From: Synergistes sp.
GTDB taxonomy: Bacteria > Synergistota > Synergistia > Synergistales > Synergistaceae
Direction of reading: 5' to 3'
Length of the DNA: 64,000 nt
Assembly: GCA_017537925.1 (NCBI GenBank)
Contig: JAFYJW010000013.1
Location: 27,432 to 91,431, forward strand
Below, piece by piece: positions 1 through 6,640 of the stretch (within the stretch, counting starts at the first letter, position 1; every line of letters begins with the position of its first letter). Under the pieces are notes generated by a model. The model did not search any database. It had not been told where the DNA came from and was given only the letters and a program-made list of their open reading frames with translations. The translations under genes were made by a program, and so were the position numbers.

Positions 1-58
1 CGGCGGCAGCGCGGATACGCGCGGGAGAGTCTCTTCTTTCCGCACTTTCCTCCGACAT
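1..58 (-). CDS. Possible divergent gene start, TetR-like (partial)
   Basis: An ATG at 58 on the minus strand opens a frame that stays open to the window edge. The residues begin MSEESAERRDSPARIRAAA, which resembles the first helix of TetR-family regulators (an R..I..AA pattern). Only 19 codons are visible, and no strong ribosome-binding site precedes them. It would be transcribed away from the patatin gene, across a shared AT-rich region. The assignment is a guess from a short stretch; it may be chance. Confidence 0.28.
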   Translation of the reverse strand, partial: MSEESAERRDSPARIRAAA

Positions 59-73
59 ACCGCTGAAACTTGA

Positions 74-108
74 TATAATACTTTATATACTGCATGATAT
101 ACTGCATG
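74..108 (+). promoter_or_regulatory. Extended -10 promoter with 12-bp tandem repeat
   Basis: TGATATAAT (TATAAT at 74-79 with a TG two bases upstream) is a good extended -10 element; no clear -35 is visible. Just downstream, about where transcription would begin, ATATACTGCATG occurs twice back to back (85-96 and 97-108) with no mismatch. The repeat may be a binding site for a regulator, possibly the divergent gene's product; that part is inference. Confidence 0.5.
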
Positions 109-192
109 GTGCCCGTATCAAAATGTGATAACGGAATTCTTTTGCGCCGCGCTGAAGTTCGGGCGGACAGCCAACGGAAAGGTCGGTCTTAT

Positions 193-2379
193 ATGAAATA
201 TTTGAATAAATTGCTGATCTCAGCCGCACTGATAATAGCGACAGCGGTAAACTGCGCAGCGGCGCAGTTTGCCGCCGACAGCGGAGAAACGCGCGAACAT
301 ATGAGGGAGTGGGGCTTCAGACACCGTGACGGCATAGTGCTTGCTCTTTGCGGCGGAGGCACAAAAGGGCTGGCTCATCTGGGCGTATTTGAGGTCCTGG
401 AACGCGAGAACATACCCGTCGCTGCCATCATAGGCACAAGCATGGGCGCAATAATGGGAGGTCTGTATGCTTCCGGTCTTACTACCGCTGAGATGCGCGA
501 GATCCTTGCCAAATCCGACCTTATGGAGATCATATCCGGGCGCGCCCGCTCCGAACTTTCCGAAGGGTACGACAGTCCTCCGACGCAGGGGGACGCCCTC
601 CTGTCTTTTACGATAGACAAGGATAAAAATGAGCGCGGACGGCTTGGCATGCTCGACGCGAAGGATCTGTACGCATTCCTGAGCGATCTGACTTCCAGTG
701 TGACAGTGACGGACTTCGATCACCTTCCGATACCCTTCGCGGCTGTGTCGACTAACCTGGAAAACGGCGACACGGTGATTCTGCGCAACGGCAACCTTGC
801 TTCTGCGCTGCGCGCGTCTATGTCGATACCCGTCGTATTCGACCCATGGGTAATGAACGGCGTGCTTATGGCAGACGGCGGCCTTAAGGCGAACCTGCCT
901 GTGCTCGAGGCCAAAAAAATATTCCCGGGGCATCCCGTCGTGGCCATTAATCTTTCTCCGGAGAAGATAGACAAAAGACCTGAAGAATTCAGGTCGATGT
1001 TCGATGTGGCCGCGCAGACTCTTGATATACTGATGCATCGGTCGGTCCTTGAGAACGTCGAAGCCGCCGATCTTGTGATAGAGCCGGACGTCAGGGGGCT
1101 GGGCACGCTGGAGAGCGGCGGATATGACAAGATCATGGATCTTGGAGTAGAAGCCGCGGAAAAAAAGATAGACGAACTGAAAAAACTCGTCGATGAAAAA
1201 TGCGGAGTCTGGGATCACGACATAGGCGATCGTCCGCGCCGCGTTCCGCCGACGGTCGGTCAGGTGCGCTTCGAAGGAGTGCCGGAAGGCGTGGCGGCCG
1301 AACTGCACGAGAAGTACGGCAGCTGGGTGGATAATCCCCTTGACATGAAAAAAGTGGCCGAAGCGGTGAGGCATCTTTCGGCACGTGACGATATAAAGTC
1401 TGTGGACGACCGCATAGAGATCATCGCCTGCGGCAGCGTGGCTGTCGTATTCAATATAGAAAGACCCGCCAAGTATGAATTCTCGATAGACGGCTACGCA
1501 AGCAATATGTACTGGAACAGATGGCTCTCCGTGACCGGGACGGCCAGAGACACATTCATGCCGGGCGACGTCGCGTCGCTTGAATTCCGTCTGGGCACGA
1601 CATGGGGCGCAATGCTGCGCTATTTTACCGTCAACAACGAGAGCGACGCGCAGTGGGGCCTTACTCTTGCAGGCAGACGCGAAAAATATGTGCCGTACGA
1701 ATATGACGGCGATACCGACTTTTCACGCTACACGGCAAAGATAGCGTGGTACAAGACCTTCTCGAACCGAGCGCGCCTCGGGATAGGCTACGCGGGCCAG
1801 CGCGTCACCTCTATCGCCGACGGCCCGATAAACGGCTACGGCCCGTATCTTTCTTTCACTTTTGATACTCTCGACGACCCGATACTGCCGACAAAGGGGC
1901 TCGCAGTAATCAGCGAGATGTGGTACCCTGCCGGCGAGACTCTCGTGTCGAGCACAAAGTTCCGTGCATATCTGCCTGTATTTAAAGACAGCGGCACCAG
2001 GGTGATCTTCGGCGGAGGGTTAAAGACCGGAGACGCCGATTCGCTGGCATATGCCGCCATGCTCGGCACGCGCGAGGAGCTTTACAGCTTGGGCCAGCAC
2101 CCGCTTATGGGCGACCAGGCATACTGGCTGCATTTAGGGCTTGAACGCGCGTTCATGCGCTCATGGTGGGGCGGCGTGAACCTTGAGATATTCGGCAACT
2201 ACGGACAGACGCTGCGCAATTGGAGCAGATCTGACAGCAGATGGGAAGTAGGCGCAGCCCTTTCGATACCGACCAACAGAATACGCGGCAGACTGGTCTT
2301 CGTCTATGACAACGACGGCGGATTTACTGTAGGCTATACGCTGGGCATCCCGAGATTCTGGGACGGCCCGCTGCCGTAG
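193..2379 (+). CDS. Patatin-like phospholipase with C-terminal BamA-type beta-barrel
   Basis: Predicted outer-membrane patatin-barrel protein of 728 aa. A signal peptide occupies about residues 1-24. The patatin domain follows, with the oxyanion motif CGGGTKG, the nucleophile motif GTSMG (Ser83) and the DGG motif (Asp228), so the Ser-Asp lipase dyad is intact. A POTRA-like linker follows, and the last 270 residues have the alternating, aromatic-rich pattern of an Omp85/BamA surface-antigen barrel. This fits type V-D-like or RssA/patatin-Omp85 fusions found in diderm bacteria. The start at 193 is chosen because it opens directly into the signal peptide; an upstream ATG at 94 would add 33 unlikely residues. 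Substrate and surface exposure are not visible from sequence. Confidence 0.85.
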   Translation: MKYLNKLLISAALIIATAVNCAAAQFAADSGETREHMREWGFRHRDGIVLALCGGGTKGLAHLGVFEVLERENIPVAAIIGTSMGAIMGGLYASGLTTAEMREILAKSDLMEIISGRARSELSEGYDSPPTQGDALLSFTIDKDKNERGRLGMLDAKDLYAFLSDLTSSVTVTDFDHLPIPFAAVSTNLENGDTVILRNGNLASALRASMSIPVVFDPWVMNGVLMADGGLKANLPVLEAKKIFPGHPVVAINLSPEKIDKRPEEFRSMFDVAAQTLDILMHRSVLENVEAADLVIEPDVRGLGTLESGGYDKIMDLGVEAAEKKIDELKKLVDEKCGVWDHDIGDRPRRVPPTVGQVRFEGVPEGVAAELHEKYGSWVDNPLDMKKVAEAVRHLSARDDIKSVDDRIEIIACGSVAVVFNIERPAKYEFSIDGYASNMYWNRWLSVTGTARDTFMPGDVASLEFRLGTTWGAMLRYFTVNNESDAQWGLTLAGRREKYVPYEYDGDTDFSRYTAKIAWYKTFSNRARLGIGYAGQRVTSIADGPINGYGPYLSFTFDTLDDPILPTKGLAVISEMWYPAGETLVSSTKFRAYLPVFKDSGTRVIFGGGLKTGDADSLAYAAMLGTREELYSLGQHPLMGDQAYWLHLGLERAFMRSWWGGVNLEIFGNYGQTLRNWSRSDSRWEVGAALSIPTNRIRGRLVFVYDNDGGFTVGYTLGIPRFWDGPLP

Positions 2380-2410
2380 TCGTTCTGAACTTAAACTTGC
2401 CCTGCACAGC

Positions 2411-2444
2411 TATGTCAACCTATATAATTATACAGGTTGACATA
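2411..2444 (+). promoter_or_regulatory. BirA operator (biotin repressor box) of bioY
   Basis: TATGTCAACC, a 14-base spacer and GGTTGACATA form a perfect 10-bp inverted repeat. Sequence and spacing match the known bacterial BirA box (TTGTAAACC-N14/15-GGTTTACAA type). It lies immediately before bioY. The right half contains TTGACA (2437-2442), which with TATCAT (2460-2465) and a 17-bp spacer makes a strong sigma-70-type promoter. BirA-biotinyl-AMP binding would therefore block the -35. Confidence 0.85.
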
Positions 2445-2465
2445 ACCGCTTTATACTGTTATCAT
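2437..2465 (+). promoter_or_regulatory. bioY promoter TTGACA-N17-TATCAT
   Basis: A consensus -35 at 2437-2442 and a near-consensus -10 at 2460-2465 are separated by 17 bp. Predicted transcription start is about 2472-2473, which coincides with the bioY ATG. No Shine-Dalgarno sequence lies before that ATG, so a leaderless mRNA is possible. Confidence 0.65.
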
Positions 2466-2472
2466 TGCCGCC

Positions 2473-3021
2473 ATGAAGATAAAAACGATGATTCAGATCT
2501 CATTATTCGCGGTAATGACGGCAATAGGCGCAAGGCTGACGATTCCCGTCCCTATCCTTCCTTTTACGCTTCAGACAATGTTTGCGATGCTGGCAGGCCT
2601 TGTGCTCGGAAAGAAAAAAGGCGCGGCTTCCCAGCTGCTTTATATGCTTATGGGGCTTGCCGGCATTCCTGTCTTCACTTCGGTATGCGGTCCTGCGGCG
2701 CTTTTTGCGCCTTCGTTCGGCTATATCATAGGCTTTGTGCTCTGCGCCTATATAAGCGGGGCTTTGAAAGACTTTTTCGCGGCAAGGTACGGCGCGCCGA
2801 CGCGCCTGATGCTTTTTGCTGCCGCAATGACCGGCGTCGCGGCAACTTATGCTGTTGGCGTCGCCTATCTTTACGCTGTGCTCAACATATGGGGGGGCGG
2901 CGCTGCGTTGATGAAGGTCCTCTCTGTCGGCTTTTTCACTACATCCCCGGGCGACATTATAAAAGCGGCCGCCGCCGCGGAGATCTCCCGCAGGGTCGCG
3001 GCTGCCGGCACGGCGGACTGA
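2473..3021 (+). CDS. bioY: Biotin transporter substrate-binding component BioY
   Basis: Integral-membrane S component of a biotin ECF transporter, 182 aa with about six hydrophobic segments. Family features seen are the early TIPVPILPFTLQT segment followed by LAGLVLGKKKG, then LYMLMGLAGIPVF and an F-GYIIGF stretch, all typical of BioY. No energizing EcfAT genes are nearby, so it either works alone or shares a module encoded elsewhere. The BirA box directly upstream supports the substrate assignment and implies repression by biotin. It runs convergently toward mutS2 with a 16-bp gap. The ATG at 2473 lacks a recognisable ribosome-binding site. Confidence 0.93.
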   Translation: MKIKTMIQISLFAVMTAIGARLTIPVPILPFTLQTMFAMLAGLVLGKKKGAASQLLYMLMGLAGIPVFTSVCGPAALFAPSFGYIIGFVLCAYISGALKDFFAARYGAPTRLMLFAAAMTGVAATYAVGVAYLYAVLNIWGGGAALMKVLSVGFFTTSPGDIIKAAAAAEISRRVAAAGTAD

Positions 3022-3037
3022 CAGGCAAAACGGCCAG

Positions 3038-5395
3038 TTATCTTTTGAACTTTACGACGGTGACGCCGTATCCGCCTTCATGCGGGCCGCCAAGGTTATG
3101 TTCCTCAACATAGGGAAGACGCTTGCACAGCTCCTGCACTTCGCGGCGCAGTATGCCTTCCCCGCGGCCGTGTATGACGGTAACCGTGTCATAGCCTGCG
3201 CAGTAGGCGCGGTCAAGGTACTGTTCAACGATAGGCATCGCCTCGTCTATCGTCATGCCGCGCACCATTATCGACGAAGGGACGCCTGCGGGGCGCGATA
3301 TTTTTACCCTTACCTGCTGCGGCTGCACGCTTTGTACGGGCAGCTGAGAGAATTTAAGCTTTGTCAGGGGCACTTCTATCTGGGCGGCACCCGCCTGTAT
3401 AAGCGCTTTTTTGCCCCTTACCTCGACGACAGACGCGCTCTTGTTGGTCCCTATTATCTGTACCGTGTCGCCTGCAGCAAGCTCGTGATCTGCAGCGGCT
3501 ACGGACTGAGCCTTCTCTTTTTTCTCTTCGCGCTTTGCCGCGCTCTTTTCAATTTTGTGGAAGTGGCTGCGTTTTTTTTCAAGTTCGCGCCGGGCGTCGG
3601 CTTCGGCCTTTGCGTCGGTCATGTTTTTTATCAGCGCGCGCGCCGAGTCTTCCGCGTTGCGCACTATCGAAAGGGCTTTTTTGTCGGCGCTTGCTATTAG
3701 CGCGTCTTTCTTTTCCTCGATAGCTTTTACCCTTTCCTCGTATTCTTTTTCAAGCTTTTCAAGCTTTTTGCGCGAGGCTTCCACCGCGGTTGTCTCACGC
3801 TCGAGAGAGGCGCGTTTTTCATGCAGCTCGCCGATCAGATCTTCCATGGAGACTTCGCGGTTGCTCATCGCTTTTTTCGCTCTGTTAATCACAGAACGTC
3901 TGAGCCCGAGCTTTTCGGCTATCAGCAGAGCGTTGCTGCGCCCCGGTATGCCGGTCAGTATCCTGTAAGTCGGCGACAGTGTTTTGCTGTCGAATTCCAC
4001 GCTTGCCGTTTCAACTTTTTCCGACGCCAAAGCGTAGCGCTTTATCGGGTTGTGGTGCGTGGTCGCAAGGACAAGAGAACGCTGCTCCCTGAGCCAGTCA
4101 AGCAGAGCAATGCCTATTGCCGCACCTTCTTCCGGGTCGGTGCCGGCGCCCAGTTCGTCAAGAAGCACGAGCGAACGCGGAGTGACTTTATTCAGTATCT
4201 GCGTGATATGAGTTATATGAGCGCTGAATGTGGAAAGGTTCTGTTCTATGCTCTGTTCGTCGCCGATATCCGCGAAGAGCTCGCCGATATCGCCAAGCAC
4301 TGAGTTTTCCCCGGCCGGTATCGGAAAGCCGAGCCAGCCCAAATAAACGCAGACGCCTGCTGTTTTCAGCGCGACTGTCTTGCCGCCGGTGTTGGGGCCC
4401 GTTATTACGAGAATGCGGAAATCGGCGCCGCATTTTATATCTATAGGGACAGATCTGCTGCCTAAAAGAGGGTGGCGCGCGCCTGCAAAGGAAAAAACGG
4501 TACGGGAATCAAGCTGGGGCAGGCGCCATTTGTCGATGCGCACGGTCTCCGAGAGCGCGTATAAAAGGTCTATCGTGCCCAGGACGTTTTCTGCATCCAA
4601 TATGCCCCTTTTGCGTTCCTTGAGTTTTGCGGTGAATTCCCTGTATATCCGTGTTTCCTCGAGAAGCTCTTCTCCGTAGAGCCTGCTGTATTCGTCGTTC
4701 AGATTCATCAGTTGGCGCGGCTCCATATAGACGCTGTTTCCCGAACCCGATCGGTCGACTACGGCGCCAGGGAAGAGAGGAAGCGCATCCTGCCGCACAA
4801 GGAAAGCGTGGCGCCCGTTGCGCAGAGTGAGGACTCTTTCCTGCAGCATCAGCGTTACCTGAGGATCGTTCAGTATGGCGTGGGCCCGGCTGCGTATCGT
4901 GTTTTTAAGCTCGCGCATGCGTATCCTGAGTTTTGCCAGCTTTTCCGATGCGTAGTCGTAGAGATGCCCTTCGTCGTCTATCACGGACAGCATTTCGCAT
5001 TCTGCCGAAAAGTCCCGCAGTCCGCGCAGCAGCAGAGAAAAGCTCTGATATTCTCCGCAGACAGAGGAGAGCGCTTCCTTCATTCTGCCGGCAAGCGTCA
5101 GCAGAAGACGAATCTTTACCAGCTCTTCGCCGGAAAGAAGGCCGGTCTCTTCGGCGGCTTCGATCATCGGCGTCACCTGAGCGAGGCTGTTCATCCACGG
5201 CAGTTCGCCTTTGCGCCCGCGGTAGTCTTCGATCTCGGCAAAAAGGGTCTGACGCCGCTTAAGCTCGCCAATGTCCGCGGCAGGGGCCGTATTCTCAACG
5301 ACCGCTTCGCCGGTCCTGCTTCGGCAGCGCCTTGCTATTATCTGTTTTATTTTGGTTACTTCAAGGCTTTTGAATGCCGGGGGGTCAATATACAT
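3038..5395 (-). CDS. mutS2: Endonuclease MutS2
   Basis: MutS2-family ATPase/nuclease of 785 aa, the normal family length. It acts on branched DNA and, in some bacteria, on collided ribosomes. Seen: clamp/lever region, Walker A GPNTGGKT near residue 333, Walker B LVLLDELGAGTDP, a long Lys/Glu-rich coiled coil (about 510-640), and a C-terminal Smr domain with the HGRGEG motif near residue 742. It lacks the mismatch-recognition domain of MutS. It is the last gene of the long minus-strand operon, 11 bp after cvpA, as in many Firmicutes. No clear ribosome-binding site precedes the ATG. Confidence 0.95.
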   Translation of the reverse strand: MYIDPPAFKSLEVTKIKQIIARRCRSRTGEAVVENTAPAADIGELKRRQTLFAEIEDYRGRKGELPWMNSLAQVTPMIEAAEETGLLSGEELVKIRLLLTLAGRMKEALSSVCGEYQSFSLLLRGLRDFSAECEMLSVIDDEGHLYDYASEKLAKLRIRMRELKNTIRSRAHAILNDPQVTLMLQERVLTLRNGRHAFLVRQDALPLFPGAVVDRSGSGNSVYMEPRQLMNLNDEYSRLYGEELLEETRIYREFTAKLKERKRGILDAENVLGTIDLLYALSETVRIDKWRLPQLDSRTVFSFAGARHPLLGSRSVPIDIKCGADFRILVITGPNTGGKTVALKTAGVCVYLGWLGFPIPAGENSVLGDIGELFADIGDEQSIEQNLSTFSAHITHITQILNKVTPRSLVLLDELGAGTDPEEGAAIGIALLDWLREQRSLVLATTHHNPIKRYALASEKVETASVEFDSKTLSPTYRILTGIPGRSNALLIAEKLGLRRSVINRAKKAMSNREVSMEDLIGELHEKRASLERETTAVEASRKKLEKLEKEYEERVKAIEEKKDALIASADKKALSIVRNAEDSARALIKNMTDAKAEADARRELEKKRSHFHKIEKSAAKREEKKEKAQSVAAADHELAAGDTVQIIGTNKSASVVEVRGKKALIQAGAAQIEVPLTKLKFSQLPVQSVQPQQVRVKISRPAGVPSSIMVRGMTIDEAMPIVEQYLDRAYCAGYDTVTVIHGRGEGILRREVQELCKRLPYVEEHNLGGPHEGGYGVTVVKFKR

Positions 5396-5406
5396 ATACG
5401 CTGTAT

Positions 5407-6009
5407 TTATATCTCTGACTGCCGGGACGACAGTCCTTCAGGCCCTTCGGAACCTGTACGGTAGGGACGGAGTATCTGCTCAAGCGTGCCGTCTGGCAGG
5501 GACGTGCCTTCGGGAAGGATGTTCAGGTCTATGAACATCTCGCGGAACTGCGGCCAGCATCTGCCTGCGTAGCGCAGGATATCGCTTTTTGACATCCACG
5601 TCGGGTTTGCTACAGGCGCAAGAAGAATGCCCGCGGTTATAACGACATAGACTATCACGACGCTCTTTATCACGCCCGAAAAAAGACCGAGCGTCCTGTC
5701 AACAGCACCGAGCCTGGCTGCACCTACGATCTTTTTTGCTATCATGCGCAGAACGGCCGCGGCCATCGTAACGGCGATCCATATGAGCACCGCAGCGACC
5801 GCCTGCGCTATATATACATTAGCTCCCGAGGCTGATGAGAATATGTGCCCAACAGCCCCGGAATAATGGAATGAAAGGTAAAAGGAAGCGGCAAAGCCCG
5901 CCAGCGTTATCAGCTCTCCGAGAAAACCGCGGAACATCCCGCGCACAATAAAATAGAGCGCCAGAACGATGAAGAATATGTCCAGGAAACCGAGGCCGAA
6001 CAGAGTCAC
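5407..6009 (-). CDS. cvpA: CvpA family membrane protein
   Basis: Membrane protein of 200 aa with four predicted helices; the first begins FLDIFFIVLALYFIVRGMF. This is the CvpA/colicin V production fold, whose role in peptidoglycan or envelope homeostasis is still loosely defined. The GTG start at 6009 overlaps the upstream stop codon (GTGA), indicating translational coupling. Its position between a ZapA-like gene and mutS2 is the conserved order in Firmicutes and related phyla. The tail after the last helix is soluble and charged. Confidence 0.85.
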   Translation of the reverse strand: MTLFGLGFLDIFFIVLALYFIVRGMFRGFLGELITLAGFAASFYLSFHYSGAVGHIFSSASGANVYIAQAVAAVLIWIAVTMAAAVLRMIAKKIVGAARLGAVDRTLGLFSGVIKSVVIVYVVITAGILLAPVANPTWMSKSDILRYAGRCWPQFREMFIDLNILPEGTSLPDGTLEQILRPYRTGSEGPEGLSSRQSEI

Positions 6010-6275
6010 TGCCCGGTACCGCCGAATTTTTCGTTAAGAGCGGCAATTCTTTCGTTCAGCTCTTCGACTCTGTTCCCAAGCGTAAGCAGGGAGAGTACGA
6101 GCCGCTCGTCCTGCCCCAGATTCTGCGGGAAAGCGTCCGCGATGGCGCCGACTGTTTCCACGATACGCAGAAAGCGCGCGGAATCTATTTTAGTAGAGAG
6201 GGTATATTTCCCGCGCCCTATCCAGAATGTGTATCTGCCGTCGCCGAGGGACTTTATCTCGCGTATATCGTCCAT
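6006..6275 (-). CDS. ZapA-like small protein
   Basis: An 89-aa protein with a beta-hairpin-like N terminus (YTFWIGRGKYTLSTK), a helix, and a C-terminal heptad-like helix (VLSLLTLGNRVEELNERIAALNEKF). Order and size match ZapA, the FtsZ-associated cell-division protein that forms a small domain plus coiled coil. In Firmicutes zapA sits in the same place, between pheT and cvpA-mutS2. The sequence is divergent, so the call rests mainly on context and architecture. It ends in a GTGA overlap with cvpA. Confidence 0.55.
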   Translation of the reverse strand: MDDIREIKSLGDGRYTFWIGRGKYTLSTKIDSARFLRIVETVGAIADAFPQNLGQDERLVLSLLTLGNRVEELNERIAALNEKFGGTGQ

Positions 6276-6293
6276 TGCCTTAAGCGGTTTCTG

Positions 6294-6578
6294 TTATTGT
6301 TCCTGCTGCCCTGTCGGATGCTCTTCTGACGCCAGTCTGTTCATACGGCCGAGAAGCCCTTCAAGGCGTCCGTTTATATCTTCTTTTTCAGCCCTGGTCG
6401 AAGCGGCCGACTTTTCCGCCTCTTCCTGAAGCTGGAGGATCTCAAGATCCCTGTCTTCTATTATTCCGTTAAGCTCCAGGACCTTTTTCTCAAGGGCCTC
6501 TTTGGCCGCTCTCGTTTCGGTAAGCATTTTTTCAAGGCGGTCAAGTGCTTCGTTGACTTTTTCAAACTGTTCGATCAT
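6294..6578 (-). CDS. Small coiled-coil protein (ZapB/MukB-like heptads)
   Basis: A 94-aa protein that is almost entirely one predicted coiled coil (EQFEKVNEALDRLEKML onward; rich in E, K and L heptads), with a short polar tail. A strong GGAGG lies 9 bases before its ATG. It lies between pheT and the ZapA-like gene, which suggests a cell-division role, but no catalytic or binding motif can be seen. Function is unassigned. Confidence 0.6.
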   Translation of the reverse strand: MIEQFEKVNEALDRLEKMLTETRAAKEALEKKVLELNGIIEDRDLEILQLQEEAEKSAASTRAEKEDINGRLEGLLGRMNRLASEEHPTGQQEQ

Positions 6579-6640
6579 TGCAGAGCACCTCCAGAAATTA
6601 TATGTTTGCTGTTTTCGGCTGAGCGGGCAGATATCTTCGG

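Noticed and set aside
94..192. In-frame upstream extension of the patatin gene
   Set aside because: It would add a Cys/Arg-rich stretch in front of an evident signal peptide and includes the promoter and tandem repeat.
220..1374. Long minus-strand open frame inside the patatin gene
   Set aside because: It has no recognisable domain and mirrors the strong coding pattern of the plus strand; shadow of the real gene.
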